A DNA stretch of 64,000 bases from Metridium senile (GCA_949775045.1 OX459110.1:7817970-7881969); one strand, 5' to 3'. Numbered from the stretch's first letter, positions 9,651 to 21,942 are shown. The notes: generated by a model from the letters alone, not told the origin. Numbers and translations are program-made.

Positions 9651-11912
9651 GGGTTTTAAAGAAATATTTTTATGGCTATATTACAGTATAATGAACACAC
9701 GTATAATACTAAATTTGTATATGATGACTCGCGCTTTGGCTTCCATGATTGTTTTTAAATAAGATTAGTAGCTAAATGGAAAAGTCTCTTTCGATTCCCC
9801 GTGTAATGGGGTTATTGGTTGAAAGTTGGGTTTTAAGGTATTGGTTTTAAGGAATTGTCTATCAAAAGCGGAGAATTAAATGTGTTTAGGAAAGTGGATA
9901 TAACAACGTTAAGCGTATTTTTTTAAATGACAATATAGTCGTTAAGAAATTTTAGAAAAAAACATATTTAGGCTTTTATCATTATTTTAATTTGGTGGAT
10001 AAAACACGAGAGGGCCTTAAACTGAAATTTGTTGGAGCTTGAATCTGTTTTAAAATTCCGGAAATTATGGTGCATGCGCTCTTGCAGAACAAGATTACAT
10101 ACAAAATAATAATAATATATTTAAAAAAACAAACAGACCCCAAAGACTCGAGATCGGACGAAACGGTTTTTAGATATATCTCGGCGACAATATTTTTTTT
10201 TGAGAAATATACATGTACTTAACTCACCTAGTCTGGGTTAATTATAAAGAATCGGTTTGCACTGCTGTTGCCGCCGATTCCTAGCTGATGTGATTCGGTC
10301 AGTAGTGGACCTCCTTAAATTCCAAAAAAGCGAATACAATTTATAATCATAATATATAAATTGTAGAGTTTTTCTAAAAGGCGTTGTTACAAATTACATT
10401 TTATTGCATGTCGCTTATATCAAACAATATATATTTCATCAAAGCTGTATATTTTTTTCAATATATTCTCCGAGACTACCCTGGGTACAAGAGGCTATTT
10501 TCAGCTTGCTTTAGCGTTTAATCTGCTTTAATCGGACAGTTTGTGAAGTAACAAGAAATAATGAACACAGACGTACAAATGATGAATAGGGACTGAGACA
10601 AGAGACAAGAACAGGGTACTACGAGACAAGCTTTTGCATTGGTTTGTCTAAATTGATGCCTAATGTACTTAGCGAGATAACTTAATTTTTAAGATACAAC
10701 TAACTCAATCGGACGAAAGTTTAATTGAATATTGAAATGCGGTTCTCTTTTAAACCGTTATTATATTTATACAGACAACACAGTCAAAGGAAAATCAGAT
10801 TTTGGATATGATAACGGAAACTACATTAAGTTAAAATGTTTCATTATGATACAACTAATTGAAAAAACGCTGTCGGATTCGAAATGTATATCAAACATAG
10901 GGATCGTAGATTAAAGACTGTATATTATAGATCGTAGATTATAGAAGCAGAGGGCACCTATGAAGTGTTGTCTCCCTACAAGTGGGGAGAGAACGTTGCG
11001 TGACGACACTAAGAACGGCCGGCTGCGAGGGAGACTAATGAAGTGTTGTATGGGATTGAATAGTATATATGCATGTTGATAAGTACCATGCTGGTGCATT
11101 CAACATGGAGACTGAGACTATTGAAGTGGTATTGAATTAGTTTCATATATTAAAATTCCATCCACTAGCTACCTCGGTCTCTGCTTTTAAGAGCTATAAT
11201 ACAATCTATGATGTACATTTCGAACAAGTCAAGTCAATTAGGGGTATATCAAACACCATTTTTCGACAATCTTCCAATAAAATAATATTAAATCAGTTAG
11301 CAATATTTATAATATCAACGTTTAAATTGATTATGGTTTACTAGTAAGGAGAATTTTCGATTAACTAAATACTATAACGTCCTGAATATTTATCAGTAAA
11401 TAAAGAAATATTTATTTATCAGTCCTATAAATATTTATCAGTTGTTGCAGGGTGTTATGCCATGCACTCTATTTTTTATTAATTCAATTTAATACAGTCA
11501 AAGTCATAGAAATAGAAATGCCACGCATATTCGCTCTAAATAAAATGGTCGATATTAGCATTAATTGTTTACACTTTAACGTGTATCACTCATTATACAG
11601 CTTAAAATTGAAATTACAACTGCTGAAAACAAATATACAAAGACTCATATACCACCTGTTGTAGTGTTAATACTTTACTTTACATTTCAACAAGCCATTG
11701 TACAGCACCATATTTCACTTCGGTGAATACAATATATACATGCATGTATACTCATGCATGAGCTTTAGCTGTCATTTTATAACAAAATTCGCTCGATTTG
11801 ATATATATGAGCAAACGTATTCCTTGATACTGTAAATGGTACATTTTATATGTATAGATTTGTATATGTATATTTTTTGAAAAATACAAATCATTATATT
11901 GTAGATGTGTGG
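9651..11912. other. AT-rich intergenic DNA
   Basis: No gene is supported. At 10965-11035 there is an inverted-sense fragment of the CTCCCTCGCAGCCG dispersed repeat with GAACGTTGCGTGACGA. Clustered ATTTATCAGT repeats lie near 11385-11445. Confidence 0.4.
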
Positions 11913-12143
11913 TCAGCTTCGAGGCTTGTGGACCAGTATTTTCACCGACTGGTTGACATTTTGTTCAGTTTTAACGTCCACTAACTGCTTCGTCTCCATG
12001 TTATCGTTAAGATTGATGCTATTCCTTACACTTTTCTCGCCAGTGCCAGATTTACAGTTAAACAAACAGAATTTGATGACGATGCTCAATAGAGCCATGA
12101 AGACAACGACCGTCACAATGATTAACATTGATCCTACCCCCAT
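11913..12143 (-). CDS. small single-pass membrane protein, 76 aa, unknown function
   Basis: Starting at the ATG at 12143-12141, residues 5-27 form a hydrophobic span rich in Val, Leu and Ile. KFCLFNCKSG follows, then a polar tail ending near KILVHKPRS. The order (very short N-terminus, membrane span, two Cys with basic residues, polar tail) matches the protein at 8758-9078. Similarity is mainly in architecture; residue identity is low. The plus-strand frame over the same bases shows no such organisation. Upstream exons on the minus strand cannot be ruled out. No family is recognised. Confidence 0.45.
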   Translation of the reverse strand: MGVGSMLIIVTVVVFMALLSIVIKFCLFNCKSGTGEKSVRNSINLNDNMETKQLVDVKTEQNVNQSVKILVHKPRS

Positions 12144-13297
12144 CTTGAACGTGATCTTTCCTGTACTTTAATATATCGTCAATCAGTTATGTCCACACGA
12201 ACATTAGTTTCAGTAACAAACTCAAATTCGGACATTCTTGTGTAGATTCCCTTTATCCAGATATGCGTGCACTTTCCGGAATACTCCAATATATGATCTT
12301 TTTCTGCAATTGGTTTGCGATATTTTCTGTACTTAAATAAGGGTCAATCAATTATGCAATCAATTTTTCCAACTCTACTTTCAGAAATTCGAAAAAAAAT
12401 TTCTTATGTTCCTTATCGTGTTCTTCTTCTGCAGTTGACTTCAGCTCTTTCAAAAACATTTATTGTTAGCTTTATATAAGCAAATGAACGTATTTGGTAC
12501 CAAGGCTAGAATTCCTTAAGATGTTTTTCGTACAACAACAATAAGTGGCTTAGGAACACATAAGCAGGCTAGCTGTTATGGATTAAGAACTATTGTGTTT
12601 GTAGTACAATTGATTTTTAATTAAAGCTTTTTTGTGGCAGCTTTTCTGTTATGAAAATACCATTTTTTGATTACTCTGAAAGAGTAAACAAATCATAAAT
12701 GGCTTGTTAACTTTAAACAGCAGAGATCTGGTCAGTGATAATTTAATTTCTATATATATTTTGAAAGGATTATTGGACAGTCTACTTGATTTGGTATAAG
12801 AAATGAAAAGATGGCATTCTAATATAATATGTGTAAAACAAAGAAAGCACAATAAACATGCTGAAAATCTGTCAGAACTGATATATCTATCGTGTCAAAA
12901 ATAAGAATAAAATTATCGTTGAAAAATTACAGGAAATCAATATCTAGTTGGTAATGAAATGAGACAAAGTTGCGTTGCAAAACTGCTACGTACGGTAGCT
13001 TGGGACGGTTGGAGTGTACCTCAGCCTACAATTTTATAGACAATGATTATATAAACAACCTTCACTTGCTGAATAGTATTTTCCAATCCAGTACTCAGTC
13101 CCCTGCTCGTATTGATATCAAGCAAACGGCTTGGTACAATGTAATGTGGTGGTAATGTCAATGTGGTTGTCGGCTCGAAAGTTTACATTACTTCGACAAT
13201 CACGCACACCGTTCCGACCTATATTTATTTAGTCAATATCAAGTGTTTATTATTCTAGTATAAGTAAATCTATTGCATTTTTGTAATATATTAGTTA
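12144..13297. other. AT-rich intergenic DNA with a short direct repeat
   Basis: TTCTGTACTTAAAT...GGTCAATCA (about 12327-12357) resembles TCCTGTACTTTAAT...CGTCAATCA (about 12160-12187), just 5' of the small minus-strand gene on its strand, hinting at a duplicated upstream region. Nothing else is seen. Confidence 0.4.
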
Positions 13298-13299
13298 TA

Positions 13300-13566
13300 C
13301 AGCCGATCTCGAAAAGGTTGTCCACCTGAAAAGACATATATACTAAAATAAATATCACGTGACTCATTATAAGTTCACTTTCTGCGTGTGTAGAAAGTCA
13401 GTTGTGTTTGAAAGTAATATGGCCGTGAATTCAAACAAGCAGTATCTTCCCACGCTAGAAATACCTGACTTTCTACACGTGCGGAAAGTGATTATAAAAT
13501 GAGTCACGTGATATTTATTTTAGTATATATGTCTTTTCAGGTGGACAACCTTTTCGAGATCGGCTG
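13300..13566. mobile_element. MITE with long, nearly identical inverted repeats and TA flanks
   Basis: The outermost stretch of each arm, starting CAGCCGATCTCGAAAAGG and running to GTCACGTGACTCAT-like sequence (about 70 bp), is the same on both sides. Weaker pairing continues inward through the AGAAAGTCAG phrase. TA flanks both ends. Arm identity suggests a recent insertion. No coding sequence. Confidence 0.85.
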
Positions 13567-13608
13567 TATATATATGTGTGCAAATCAAATAAAAGTCTAA
13601 AAACAGTA

Positions 13609-13664
13609 CAGTGGAACTCCGTTAATCCGGCCACCGAAGACAGCCCAAAGTGGCCGTATTAAGA
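13609..13664. mobile_element. fragment of a Tc1/mariner or pogo/Tigger-like terminus
   Basis: CAGTGGAACTCCGTTAATCC follows a TA and resembles the usual start of pogo/Tigger-type elements. No opposite end was found nearby. The call is a resemblance from memory. Confidence 0.4.
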
Positions 13665-14649
13665 TATTTTCAAAATTATAAATCTATTTTGAAAGTACAT
13701 CACAGTCGCTTTGACAACCAAGAACCTATGGGTGTAAATAGTTTGAGAACAGTTCAGAACATAATTTAACTAATTAAATGAAAGTACAAATACATCGCTT
13801 TGAGGCATCTTTATTAAAAGTTATATGCATGTTGCAATTAATTTGTTATTTGTGCAATGAATATATATTATTTACAAATTTCTATAAATGGAACTTAAAT
13901 TTAAGTTATTTTTGAACTTGGAAACAGTTTTTTTATCAATTGCAACGATTACGTCATAATCCCTTTGGCAACCAAGAACCTATTCTTTACAAATAACCAA
14001 TGGGGTTTGATCCGTTCACAGGTGCAACGGCGTCAATTAAAATATTTACTTAGCAAAGGAAAAGAAAAATATGATTTCGACTCATAAATAAGATAAAAAA
14101 ACTTAGAAGATGATTTAATAGAAAAATGCTAAACAAAATGATATTATACGATGCATGTGTAAGCAAAATATTCAATTTTAGGAAGTACATATGGATTTCT
14201 ATTAATGGAATATGTCAGTACACCATACGAAGTGTAGAAATTTAGTAAGAAATACAGATAGTGCATAAAGAAATATAATTAAAACCAGGATAAATTTGCT
14301 GGAGTTGCTCAATCTCTTCCGTTGCTTTTTATTCTCGAATAGTTAGTGAAAATGATTTCTTGGAATTATATTTATATAAATATTGCCAGTTTAATTATTG
14401 GGCACAAATGCGTTTTCAGTTGACCGTATAATTAGAATTGCTTAAAAAATATTATATGTGACATATGTATGTATATACCCTGGATACCAGAGGTTATAAT
14501 TCTATCTGTTTTAAAAATTACAGACGCTAAATACAAATACTAAATCAAGAACGTTTTCTGCATACGGCAGCAACATTCAAAGAATATAATTTTCCACAAT
14601 TCTTCGCTAAAAAAATGTAAGTAAAAGTATTTCAAGTAAAATAAATGAG
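13665..14649. other. AT-rich intergenic DNA
   Basis: CAACCAAGAACCTAT occurs at about 13717 and 13970 as a short direct repeat. Otherwise nothing is recognised. Confidence 0.4.
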
Positions 14650-15603
14650 TTATATAATCACATCATCACAAGGTGTAGTACCGCGATGATTTTCTTTAAT
14701 TGTTAGTATATCAAAAGCTCTTGGATTTGCTATGGCTCTTTGCTTCACTTTTATCTCCTCCGTTCGCGGTCCTTCATCTACTATTAAGAGCTCATACTGA
14801 TTTGCGTTTCTTGCCTTGCCGAAAATGGCTAAATCGTCTCGACGAAGTCCGCCACCAGTTTTATAATAATTTAGTATCTCTTCGTACGAAGGGCCTTGGC
14901 GGTAGTTAGCGTAAACATGACACTGATTCATGGAGTAATTTTGTTTATAATTATGTTGCACATGTTCTTCTCTGGATTTCCTCTGGATTTGATATACTGG
15001 ATCCTTTGTATGAAAATTATCTAAATCCATTCGGTCGTTGTTTTGTCCAAATGATTTATTATTGTCCATCCCAATGCTGCCACCATCGTGTTCAACACCT
15101 TGTCGATTTGCTCCATATTTTCGATACAAATCATTTGTTTTCTTGACAACTTTGTAGGCACTTATATCTTCTTTGCCATTTGGTAACATTTTCTTTGGTA
15201 TGGAGTGGGATTCGTACTGAACCTCATCCGTGGATTTCATATTTTCCTTGTTGTTAATTATTGGCAGTAGTACAGTTATTGAGCCTTCGACCTTAGTCTT
15301 TTCTTTCGGTTTGAGTTTTTTCTTCGTTCCCAGAAGTTGTCCATAGGCATTCCTTTGTCGATACCTCAACGCAATTTCTTTCTCCTTATCTTTCATTTCT
15401 TTTATCTTTCGGTTCATAATTCTCTGCGTTTCTAATTCCTCTCTTCGTTTCTTGGCCATTTCGTGTCGATATTGCTGTTGAATTCGAAACGATTCGTTAG
15501 AAATAGTCTTCGCTATTGCTTTCCGAACTGTCAGGATATCGGAGTTTGGATCCATTTTCTTCCTGTAGTTCTCCAAAAGAAAATAGTAGTAATTATAATT
15601 CAT
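14650..15603 (-). CDS. single-exon coiled-coil protein, about 300-317 aa, unknown function
   Basis: A long minus-strand frame with high coding character. The first ATG is at 15603-15601. A second ATG at 15555-15553 (starting MDPNSD) is preceded by a good acceptor-like sequence (AACTACAG), so the true start may be the second, after a 5' intron. Residues about 25-95 are highly charged and helical (HEMAKKRREELETQ, KIKEMKDKEKE), a likely coiled coil. A basic patch (KKKLKPKEKTK) and a polar, disordered middle rich in Asn, Tyr and Gln follow. The C-terminus has a YEEILNYYKTGGG stretch and ends CDDVII, which could serve as a PDZ-type tail (weak). No known family is recognised. It has no close gene neighbours. 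Confidence 0.75.
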   Translation of the reverse strand: MNYNYYYFLLENYRKKMDPNSDILTVRKAIAKTISNESFRIQQQYRHEMAKKRREELETQRIMNRKIKEMKDKEKEIALRYRQRNAYGQLLGTKKKLKPKEKTKVEGSITVLLPIINNKENMKSTDEVQYESHSIPKKMLPNGKEDISAYKVVKKTNDLYRKYGANRQGVEHDGGSIGMDNNKSFGQNNDRMDLDNFHTKDPVYQIQRKSREEHVQHNYKQNYSMNQCHVYANYRQGPSYEEILNYYKTGGGLRRDDLAIFGKARNANQYELLIVDEGPRTEEIKVKQRAIANPRAFDILTIKENHRGTTPCDDVII

Positions 15604-15859
15604 GTTATTCACTGTAGGTTTTAACTCAGTGGTGGCAGAGCTGCAGGTGTCTATCTATGTTGACCTAGCTCACTGTTTGCTATTGGAAACAACTTGAATG
15701 TAAATAAACTATACGAGATACCATGTCAGCGGGACTGATGACAGTTCTATCATAGATACTTCACATTTCCAATTGAATCTGAAATGAACTATGTTGGTGT
15801 CAATATATAAAGAGTTTGAAAAATGCCAAATTGCCAAATACAGACTACAACTAGAAGTC

Positions 15860-16175
15860 AAACTTTGTTTTTCTCATTTTTCCTCATTTCATTTCTTTTC
15901 TCTTCTTTTCCCTTCTTTTCTTTTCTTTGTTTTTCTTTTTTTCTTTTCTTTTCTTCGAACTTTGTTTTTTTCATTGTTTTTCTCTTTTCTCTTCTCTTCA
16001 TTTCTTTTCTCTTCATTCTTTTTTCCCTCTTCTTTGTTTTTCTTTTCTCTTCCGTTTTCTTTTTGTTTCATTTCTTTTCTATTAATTTCTTTTTTTTCTC
16101 CTCTTCTTTGTTTTTCTTTGTTGTCTTTTCTTTTAATTTCTATTTTTTTCCGGCCCTCTTTATGGTTTTTCTTTT
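15860..16175. repeat. polypyrimidine tract (T/C), about 300 bp
   Basis: Almost pure T and C on the plus strand with TTTTCTTTTC-type units. It lies about 250 bp upstream of the minus-strand gene start. Frames through it are low-complexity and not credible genes. Confidence 0.85.
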
Positions 16176-16300
16176 TAGTTACTTTTACTTGTGACAACGT
16201 CAAGTTTCAAAAGGAATGATAGTATTATTCCATGTTCACTTAACAACCTCAAAATGTGATCGAATGGAAAGCAAATAAACATTTCTGCTCCTTCTTTAAG

Positions 16301-16529
16301 CCTGGTTTCCATATGATCGCTGCAATCGCCGAAAATCATGTTTGGCCATCAGAATATAGCTCAGAGTTCTTTGTGATTAAACAAAATCGCCCCTTATTTT
16401 TTATGTTTAGGTTTATTTCGTCAAATTTAAGCTAAAACCATTAGTCAGCAGTGATATTTTTATTATTTCACTAAACCAAAGTGCCATCACAGCGATCTTG
16501 TCGATCCTAGCGATTATATGGGAACCAGG
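16301..16529. mobile_element. MITE with CCTGG...CCAGG ends
   Basis: CCTGGTTTCCATATGATCGC at the left is mirrored by GCGATTATATGGGAACCAGG at the right. Pairing continues through the ATCGCTG / CAGCGAT phrases. The core is AT-rich and noncoding. Confidence 0.75.
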
Positions 16530-17360
16530 TTTTATGCTTGCCAAGATCATAAAGTTCCTAAATTGCTCAATATAGTAGCCAATGATGGACGATTTTCATC
16601 AAACGGCATCTCTCGAATAGCTAATGCTCGCTCGAAACGTTTCCGCGCTTCTAAGTCTAGAGTTAGTCCTTCAGTATTTTTTTTAACCTGTTCTGAATAT
16701 GGATAAATGTCACTAAACAATGGTTAGAAATCTGAACCCACCAACAAAAAGTGATCTTCCCAGTACTGTTTGATGATGATCTAACATAAAGCTATGCTAT
16801 ATTTATTGAAGAATGAAAAACTCATAACACCTTCGTTTTAGTCTGTTTATATTGACCAAGATCCAACCGATAGATTACTAAAAATCCTCAGTACGACCTA
16901 AGCTCGACGTCACACATGACACCAACGAAACTTTCAGGCAAAGAATACATGGAGTGCTGTATATTACAATGATAAATAATGCATCAAAATATACACCTTT
17001 TCCTCAAACCGTTACCGCAACTGAAGCTAAAGTCAACCCAGTTCTAAAGTTGCAAAGGATGTCGGATGTCCTACACGTTTACGACGTCGTTTATACAGTT
17101 TATACCATATAAAAGTTTATTCTGAATTCAATGATTTTTCAAATATTAAACGAGTTAAAATGTTTTCTTTTTTCGCCCAAAACACAAGGGTTTTTGAGGT
17201 TTTTGATGATATATTTTGTATAAAACTTATCCACCTTATCAGGCTGAGTCTGCTACATCAGATGCATACGCATTATGCATTCATATTAATTTGATAGAAC
17301 CTAGCGCTCATTTCCCCTAAGATAGTTAAAACTTCCTTAAATTATAATAATAATAGGTAC
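16530..17360. other. intergenic DNA
   Basis: Contains a fragment (about 17010-17068, ending CAAAGGATGTCGG) related to the MITE at 5746-5977. No gene is supported. Confidence 0.4.
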
Positions 17361-18398
17361 TTAGGAGCGTTCCTCTGAGAATATCGACCATAGGTGTGCA
17401 AAATGCCCAGAAACCGAATTCCTTATACTTTGCTCAAAGATAGCCCTCGATGTCCGTATCACAGAAATAATAGTGAAAGTTTCAACAGATTGTTATTTTA
17501 GGAGAAATTCGACATTTTAGGTTTGAAGGCTTGATAAGGCGATTTCCCGGCATCACACGTACTCCGCGAGAAATGCATTTTCGAAGTGTAAACAAAATTG
17601 AATTTCGTAACTGTATAGCTCTTTTAAAAGATCGATAAACAATTGTTATTTCAGCAGTAAAATTATTGATTTTTATTTAGAATTGAAAATTTAATGGAAT
17701 TTTGAATTTGACCTAAATTTAGTCGATTTTCAATGCCTGAAAATAGCACAAATTGAGGAGTCAAAAAACCAACTTGTTACATGACTTTATGAAATAAACA
17801 AATGTTCCTGTGAAAGAGCATTCTTTTAGCTTTTAGAAAATGTAAAAACATTTTTGGGCTACTAGAATTTCGACATTCTAGAGCTCCTCGAAAAGGCATT
17901 GTGGACGCTAAAAATAGCATGTGTCACGGTGACGTGCGTGACATCGTGACACACAAACGTCTGATTAATTATGCTAATAAAAACATTTCAATGGATTTCT
18001 GTCACAATTTTAATGCATTTTAACCCTTTTTATTTCTTTAGAACAATATTTTGTATATATAGACATTTTATATAATTTTTGATACTTTTATTTTAGTATT
18101 TTATTTGTTAGGCATTGCCAAGTCCTCATTTCGTTTTGAGTAACATTACTAAATTAAGAAACGAAGCAATTCCGTAGAATTGAGGCTTCAAATATACACT
18201 ATATCTATACTTAAATATGTCTATAGTTAAAAACATTGGTAAAGTTTTTGAATTGAAATGAAATTAAAAGCAGCGCTGTGCTGTAAAAATAATTAGCTAA
18301 ATATATGTGCATAAATTTAGTTCATTGTTCTGCTTCAATGATTTGAGCGTGACCTTTTATTTATAGTATCACTAAAAGTGTGCAATATTTTGTACTAT

Positions 18399-19078
18399 TT
18401 GCCACTAAATAGTGTTGATTAAACAATAGAGAGCAAAAGAATAACAAACAAAAAAACATATAAAAAAAACGCAAAAAAAAAAAGAGAATTGAAGATAAAA
18501 GATAAACAATGAACTGAAAAGAACAACAATGTCCAGAGAAATAACGAAAATATGAAAATATAATAACGCATAATCGATCACCAAAGCTTGGTGAATGTCC
18601 GCAGGCATAATGCCCTAAAAACAAAGCTAATTTCACCATACCGTAAGTCCTCTAAAAGCCACGTGGGGGCTTTTTATTTCAAGCTCGTTAGAGAGGGGGG
18701 CGGTTAAAGGAGAGGGGGGCAGTTAAAGGAGTGGGGGGCTTAATAGAGGGGAGGGGCTTATTAATTTGACCGGAAATTTAGATGATGATGATTTTTTAAT
18801 CAAAATACAGTAGACAATCTGGAATAAAAACAAGTCATACATCACAAAAAATTGAAGAGTAGACCTAAGAAACTAAAACACATGAGGTTTAAGATCATAC
18901 AGCTGAAAATAAGGAACAAGATTTTGTTTTTTGTTCCGTCAGTGAACTGACAAGTATTAGATAGAGCTACTACGGTAGAGTGATAACACTAAAAGTGTGC
19001 AACATAAATACTACTAAATACTGCTAAATTATGCAAATTCTTTTGTTCTCTATTGTTTAATCAACACTATTTAGTGGT
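18399..19078. mobile_element. element nested in the left arm of the foldback
   Basis: CCACTAAATAGTGTTGATTA at the left is mirrored by TAATCAACACTATTTAGTGG at the right, and pairing continues for about 40 bp. The insertion is absent from the right arm of the host foldback, which reads straight across the site, so this is a later arrival. It contains A-rich and G-rich low-complexity sequence and no credible gene. Confidence 0.7.
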
Positions 19079-19117
19079 AAATTACGGTGGCCCATAAATG
19101 TCACGGCAAAACTTTAT

Positions 19118-19225
19118 TACTCACGGCAAATCTTTTATTATTCACGACAAATCTGTTATTATTCACGGCAAATCTTTTATTATTCACGACAAATCTGTTA
19201 TTATTCACGGCAAAACTTTCAGTTA
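19118..19225. repeat. tandem repeat of about 21 bp (TTATTATTCACGGCAAATCTT)
   Basis: Five to six imperfect copies with alternating CACGGCAAATCTT and CACGACAAATCTG versions. The inverse, three to four copies, is at 20110-20185 in the opposite arm. Confidence 0.8.
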
Positions 19226-21340
19226 CTAACGGCAAAACTTACGAAAACAAAACTGAAGCTGCGGCATTCCTGTGTAAAATTCAAGATAGCGGATGAAGTA
19301 GTACCGTTAGTCTCCCTCGCAGCCGTTCTTAGTGTCGGGCTTCCTGGGGTAATGAAGTAGATGATCACGGCGGCGAATCTTTGTTTTATAGAGGATACGG
19401 GTATGCAAAAGTTTTCCATATGTTCAGAACGCAACTTAAGATAAACATGGGTCCAATTAGCACACTAAAAGAAAGCTGTAGCAGTACAAACTGCAATGTA
19501 ACATTGAGTTCGAATCGCAAAAACTAAGAAACGCTACAATGTCAATTTGTAAAAGCGATGAACTGATAAGCATTGACCTGGGCGTAGTGTGGGACTTAAA
19601 AATGTGAAAGAATAACCGAAACATTAAAAAGAAGGATGAAAAAGTGGAAAATATAATTAGATATATAATAAAACGAGTAATGTAAATAGATGAATGAAGT
19701 AATATGGAAAATGAAAAACAAAAAAATTGGGCATGGATGGTGGAATATAGAATAATTGGAGAAAGAAAGAACCAGTAATAAAAAATATGATAAAAAATAT
19801 AAATAAAAACAAAGAAGAAATATATGGGTAAATGGGTTAAATAGAATAAAAAATCAAAAAAAAGTATTTTAAAAGACACTCATGAAATAAGCGGGGATGC
19901 ATGGGAGGGGGAAGAGGAATGGCGAAAATATGACCGAAAAAGGTGAACTATTATTGCTTTAAAAGCACGAAAAACAAGGATGTCATAGAGGAATATATGA
20001 AAAGGAAATGATGTGTGGTAATGATATAAATTTGGTGTAAAAAGTATAAAGTAAACAATAAAAAAATAGATATGTAAATAAATGCATGAATAGATGAATA
20101 AATAAATGATATGCCACGAGCAATAAAAGATTTGCCGTGAATAATAAAAGATTTGCCGTGAATAATAAAAGATTTGCCGTGACATTTATGGGCCACCGGT
20201 ACCGTAGTAAATAGTACAAAGTATTGCACACTTTTAGTGTTTGTACTGTACCAGATACTATAAATAAAAGGTCACGCTCAAATTATTGAAGCAGAACAAT
20301 TAAATTTATGCACATATATTTAGCTAATTATTTTTACAGCACAGCGCTGCTTTTAATTTCATTTCAATTCAAAAACTTTACCAATGTATTTTAACTATAG
20401 ACATATTTAAGTATAGATATAGTGTATATTTGAAGCCTCAATTCTACGGAATTGCTTCGTTTCTTAATTTAGTAATGTTACTCAAAACGAAATGAGGACT
20501 TGGCAATGCCTAACAAATAAAATACTAAAATAAAAGTATCAAAAATTATATAAAATGTCTATATATACAAAATATTGTTCTAAAGAAATAAAAAGGGTTA
20601 AAATGCATTAAAATTGTGACAGAAATCCATTGAAATGTTTTTATTAGCATAATTAATCAGACGTTTGTGTGTCACGATGTCACGCACGTCACCGTGACAC
20701 ATGCTATTTTTAGCGTCCACAATGCCTTTTCGAGGAGCTCTAGAATGTCGAAATTCTAGTAGCCCAAAAATGTTTTTACATTTTCTAAAAGCTAAAAGGA
20801 TGCTCTTTCACAGGAACATTTGTTTATTTCATAAAGTCATGTAACAAGTTGGTTTTTTGACTCCTCAATTTGTGCTATTTTCAGGCATTGAAAATCGACT
20901 AAATTTAGGTCAAATTCAAAATTCCATTAAATTTTCAATTCTAAATAAAAAACAATTATTTTACTGCTGAAATAACAAGTGTTTATCGATCTTTTAAAAG
21001 AGCTATACAGTTTCAAAATTCAATTTTGTTTACACTTCGAAAATGCATTTCTCGCGGAGTACGTGTGATGCCGGGAAATCGCCTTATCAAGCCTTCAAAC
21101 CTAAAATGTCGAATTTCTCCTAAAATAACAATCTGTTGAAACTTTCACTATTATTTCTGTGATACGGACATCGAGGGCTATCTTTGAGCAAAGTATGAGA
21201 AATTCGGTTTCTGGGCATTTTGCACGCCTATGGTCGATATTCTCAGAGGAACGCTCTTAGAACGCATATAAAAATTGCCAGTTACAAAATTATAAACAAA
21301 ACGAATAAATGTCAAATGTAAAAGACTGTATACAAATTGT

Positions 21341-21498
21341 GTAAACTGCGAGCAGTTGCTACTTTTCCCTACCGATTCTGAAGCAAACGGACATGAAAAC
21401 GTGCTTTTTATTCCGTACGTCCGCTTTTTACAAAAAGCTAATTAGCTTTTTGTAAAAAGAATGAGGAGGGAAACGGTAGGCCACTGTTCGCAGTCTAC
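21341..21498. mobile_element. short MITE with ACTGCGA(G/A)CAGT ends
   Basis: ACTGCGAGCAGT...CCCTACCG at the left is mirrored by CGGTAGGCCACTGTTCGCAGT at the right. A 36-bp palindrome of CTTTTTACAAAAAGC type sits inside at 21424-21459. Confidence 0.7.
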
Positions 21499-21942
21499 AA
21501 ATTGTGTTCAATAAAAATACGTCTTATATCAAAAGAAATGTCTTCAATCTCGACTAAAATTTATATTTAAATCGAGAATGAAGATCAAACATATTCAACT
21601 TTGTTTTCTCAGCTTTTATTGGCCTTTTATGCCGAAAGCAGTCATTTGTCACGCTTGCTAATGATCCGTGACAGTCACAGTGTCACGCCTGTAATCAATC
21701 CACTCTAGCAACAAACGCTTTGACGGTTGCCATCGTGAAACCATTCATGGTCTAAACAAAAGCCAAAATGGCCTTCAAAAGTCGTGCATTTTTTGAGTGA
21801 TTACCAGGCGATAATGACTACATGGATTACAATAATGAATCGTCGTTTCTCTGTTTAGAAACCATTACTTTTGATGGGTTGTTTTGCCCGATCACTAATT
21901 CTATAAACATTACCTACGGCATCTACTGATCAACGAGAAACC
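21499..21942 (+). promoter_or_regulatory. upstream region of the F-box/WD40 gene
   Basis: The space between the last MITE and the start codon should hold the promoter and 5' UTR. An ATTGGCC phrase near 21619 could be a CCAAT-type site in inverse sense. No TATA box is convincing. Confidence 0.3.

Larger units (their letters stand above)
17365..21256. mobile_element. 3.9-kb foldback element with roughly 1-kb inverted arms and TTAG flanks
   Basis: The left arm starts GAGCGTTCCTCTGAGAATAT at 17365, and its inverse ends at 21256. TTAG lies immediately outside both ends (17361-17364 and 21257-21260), consistent with a 4-bp target duplication. The outer arms (about 17365-18398 and 20215-21256) pair over about 1 kb with few differences, including phrases such as GTGTCACGGTGACGTGCGTG. 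The inner arms continue at 19079-19225 and 20110-20215 with CACGGCAAA repeats. The left arm is split by an insertion (18399-19078). No transposase frame is seen, so this is a non-autonomous element or the shell of one. Superfamily is not assigned. Confidence 0.85.

Noticed and set aside
15791..16219. Phe/Ser/Leu-rich frames and a Lys/Glu-rich minus frame
   Set aside because: Produced by the polypyrimidine tract; low complexity in all frames.
19457..20231. Several Phe/Ile/Tyr-rich minus-strand frames inside the foldback element
   Set aside because: They arise from A-rich plus-strand sequence and have no transposase motif.
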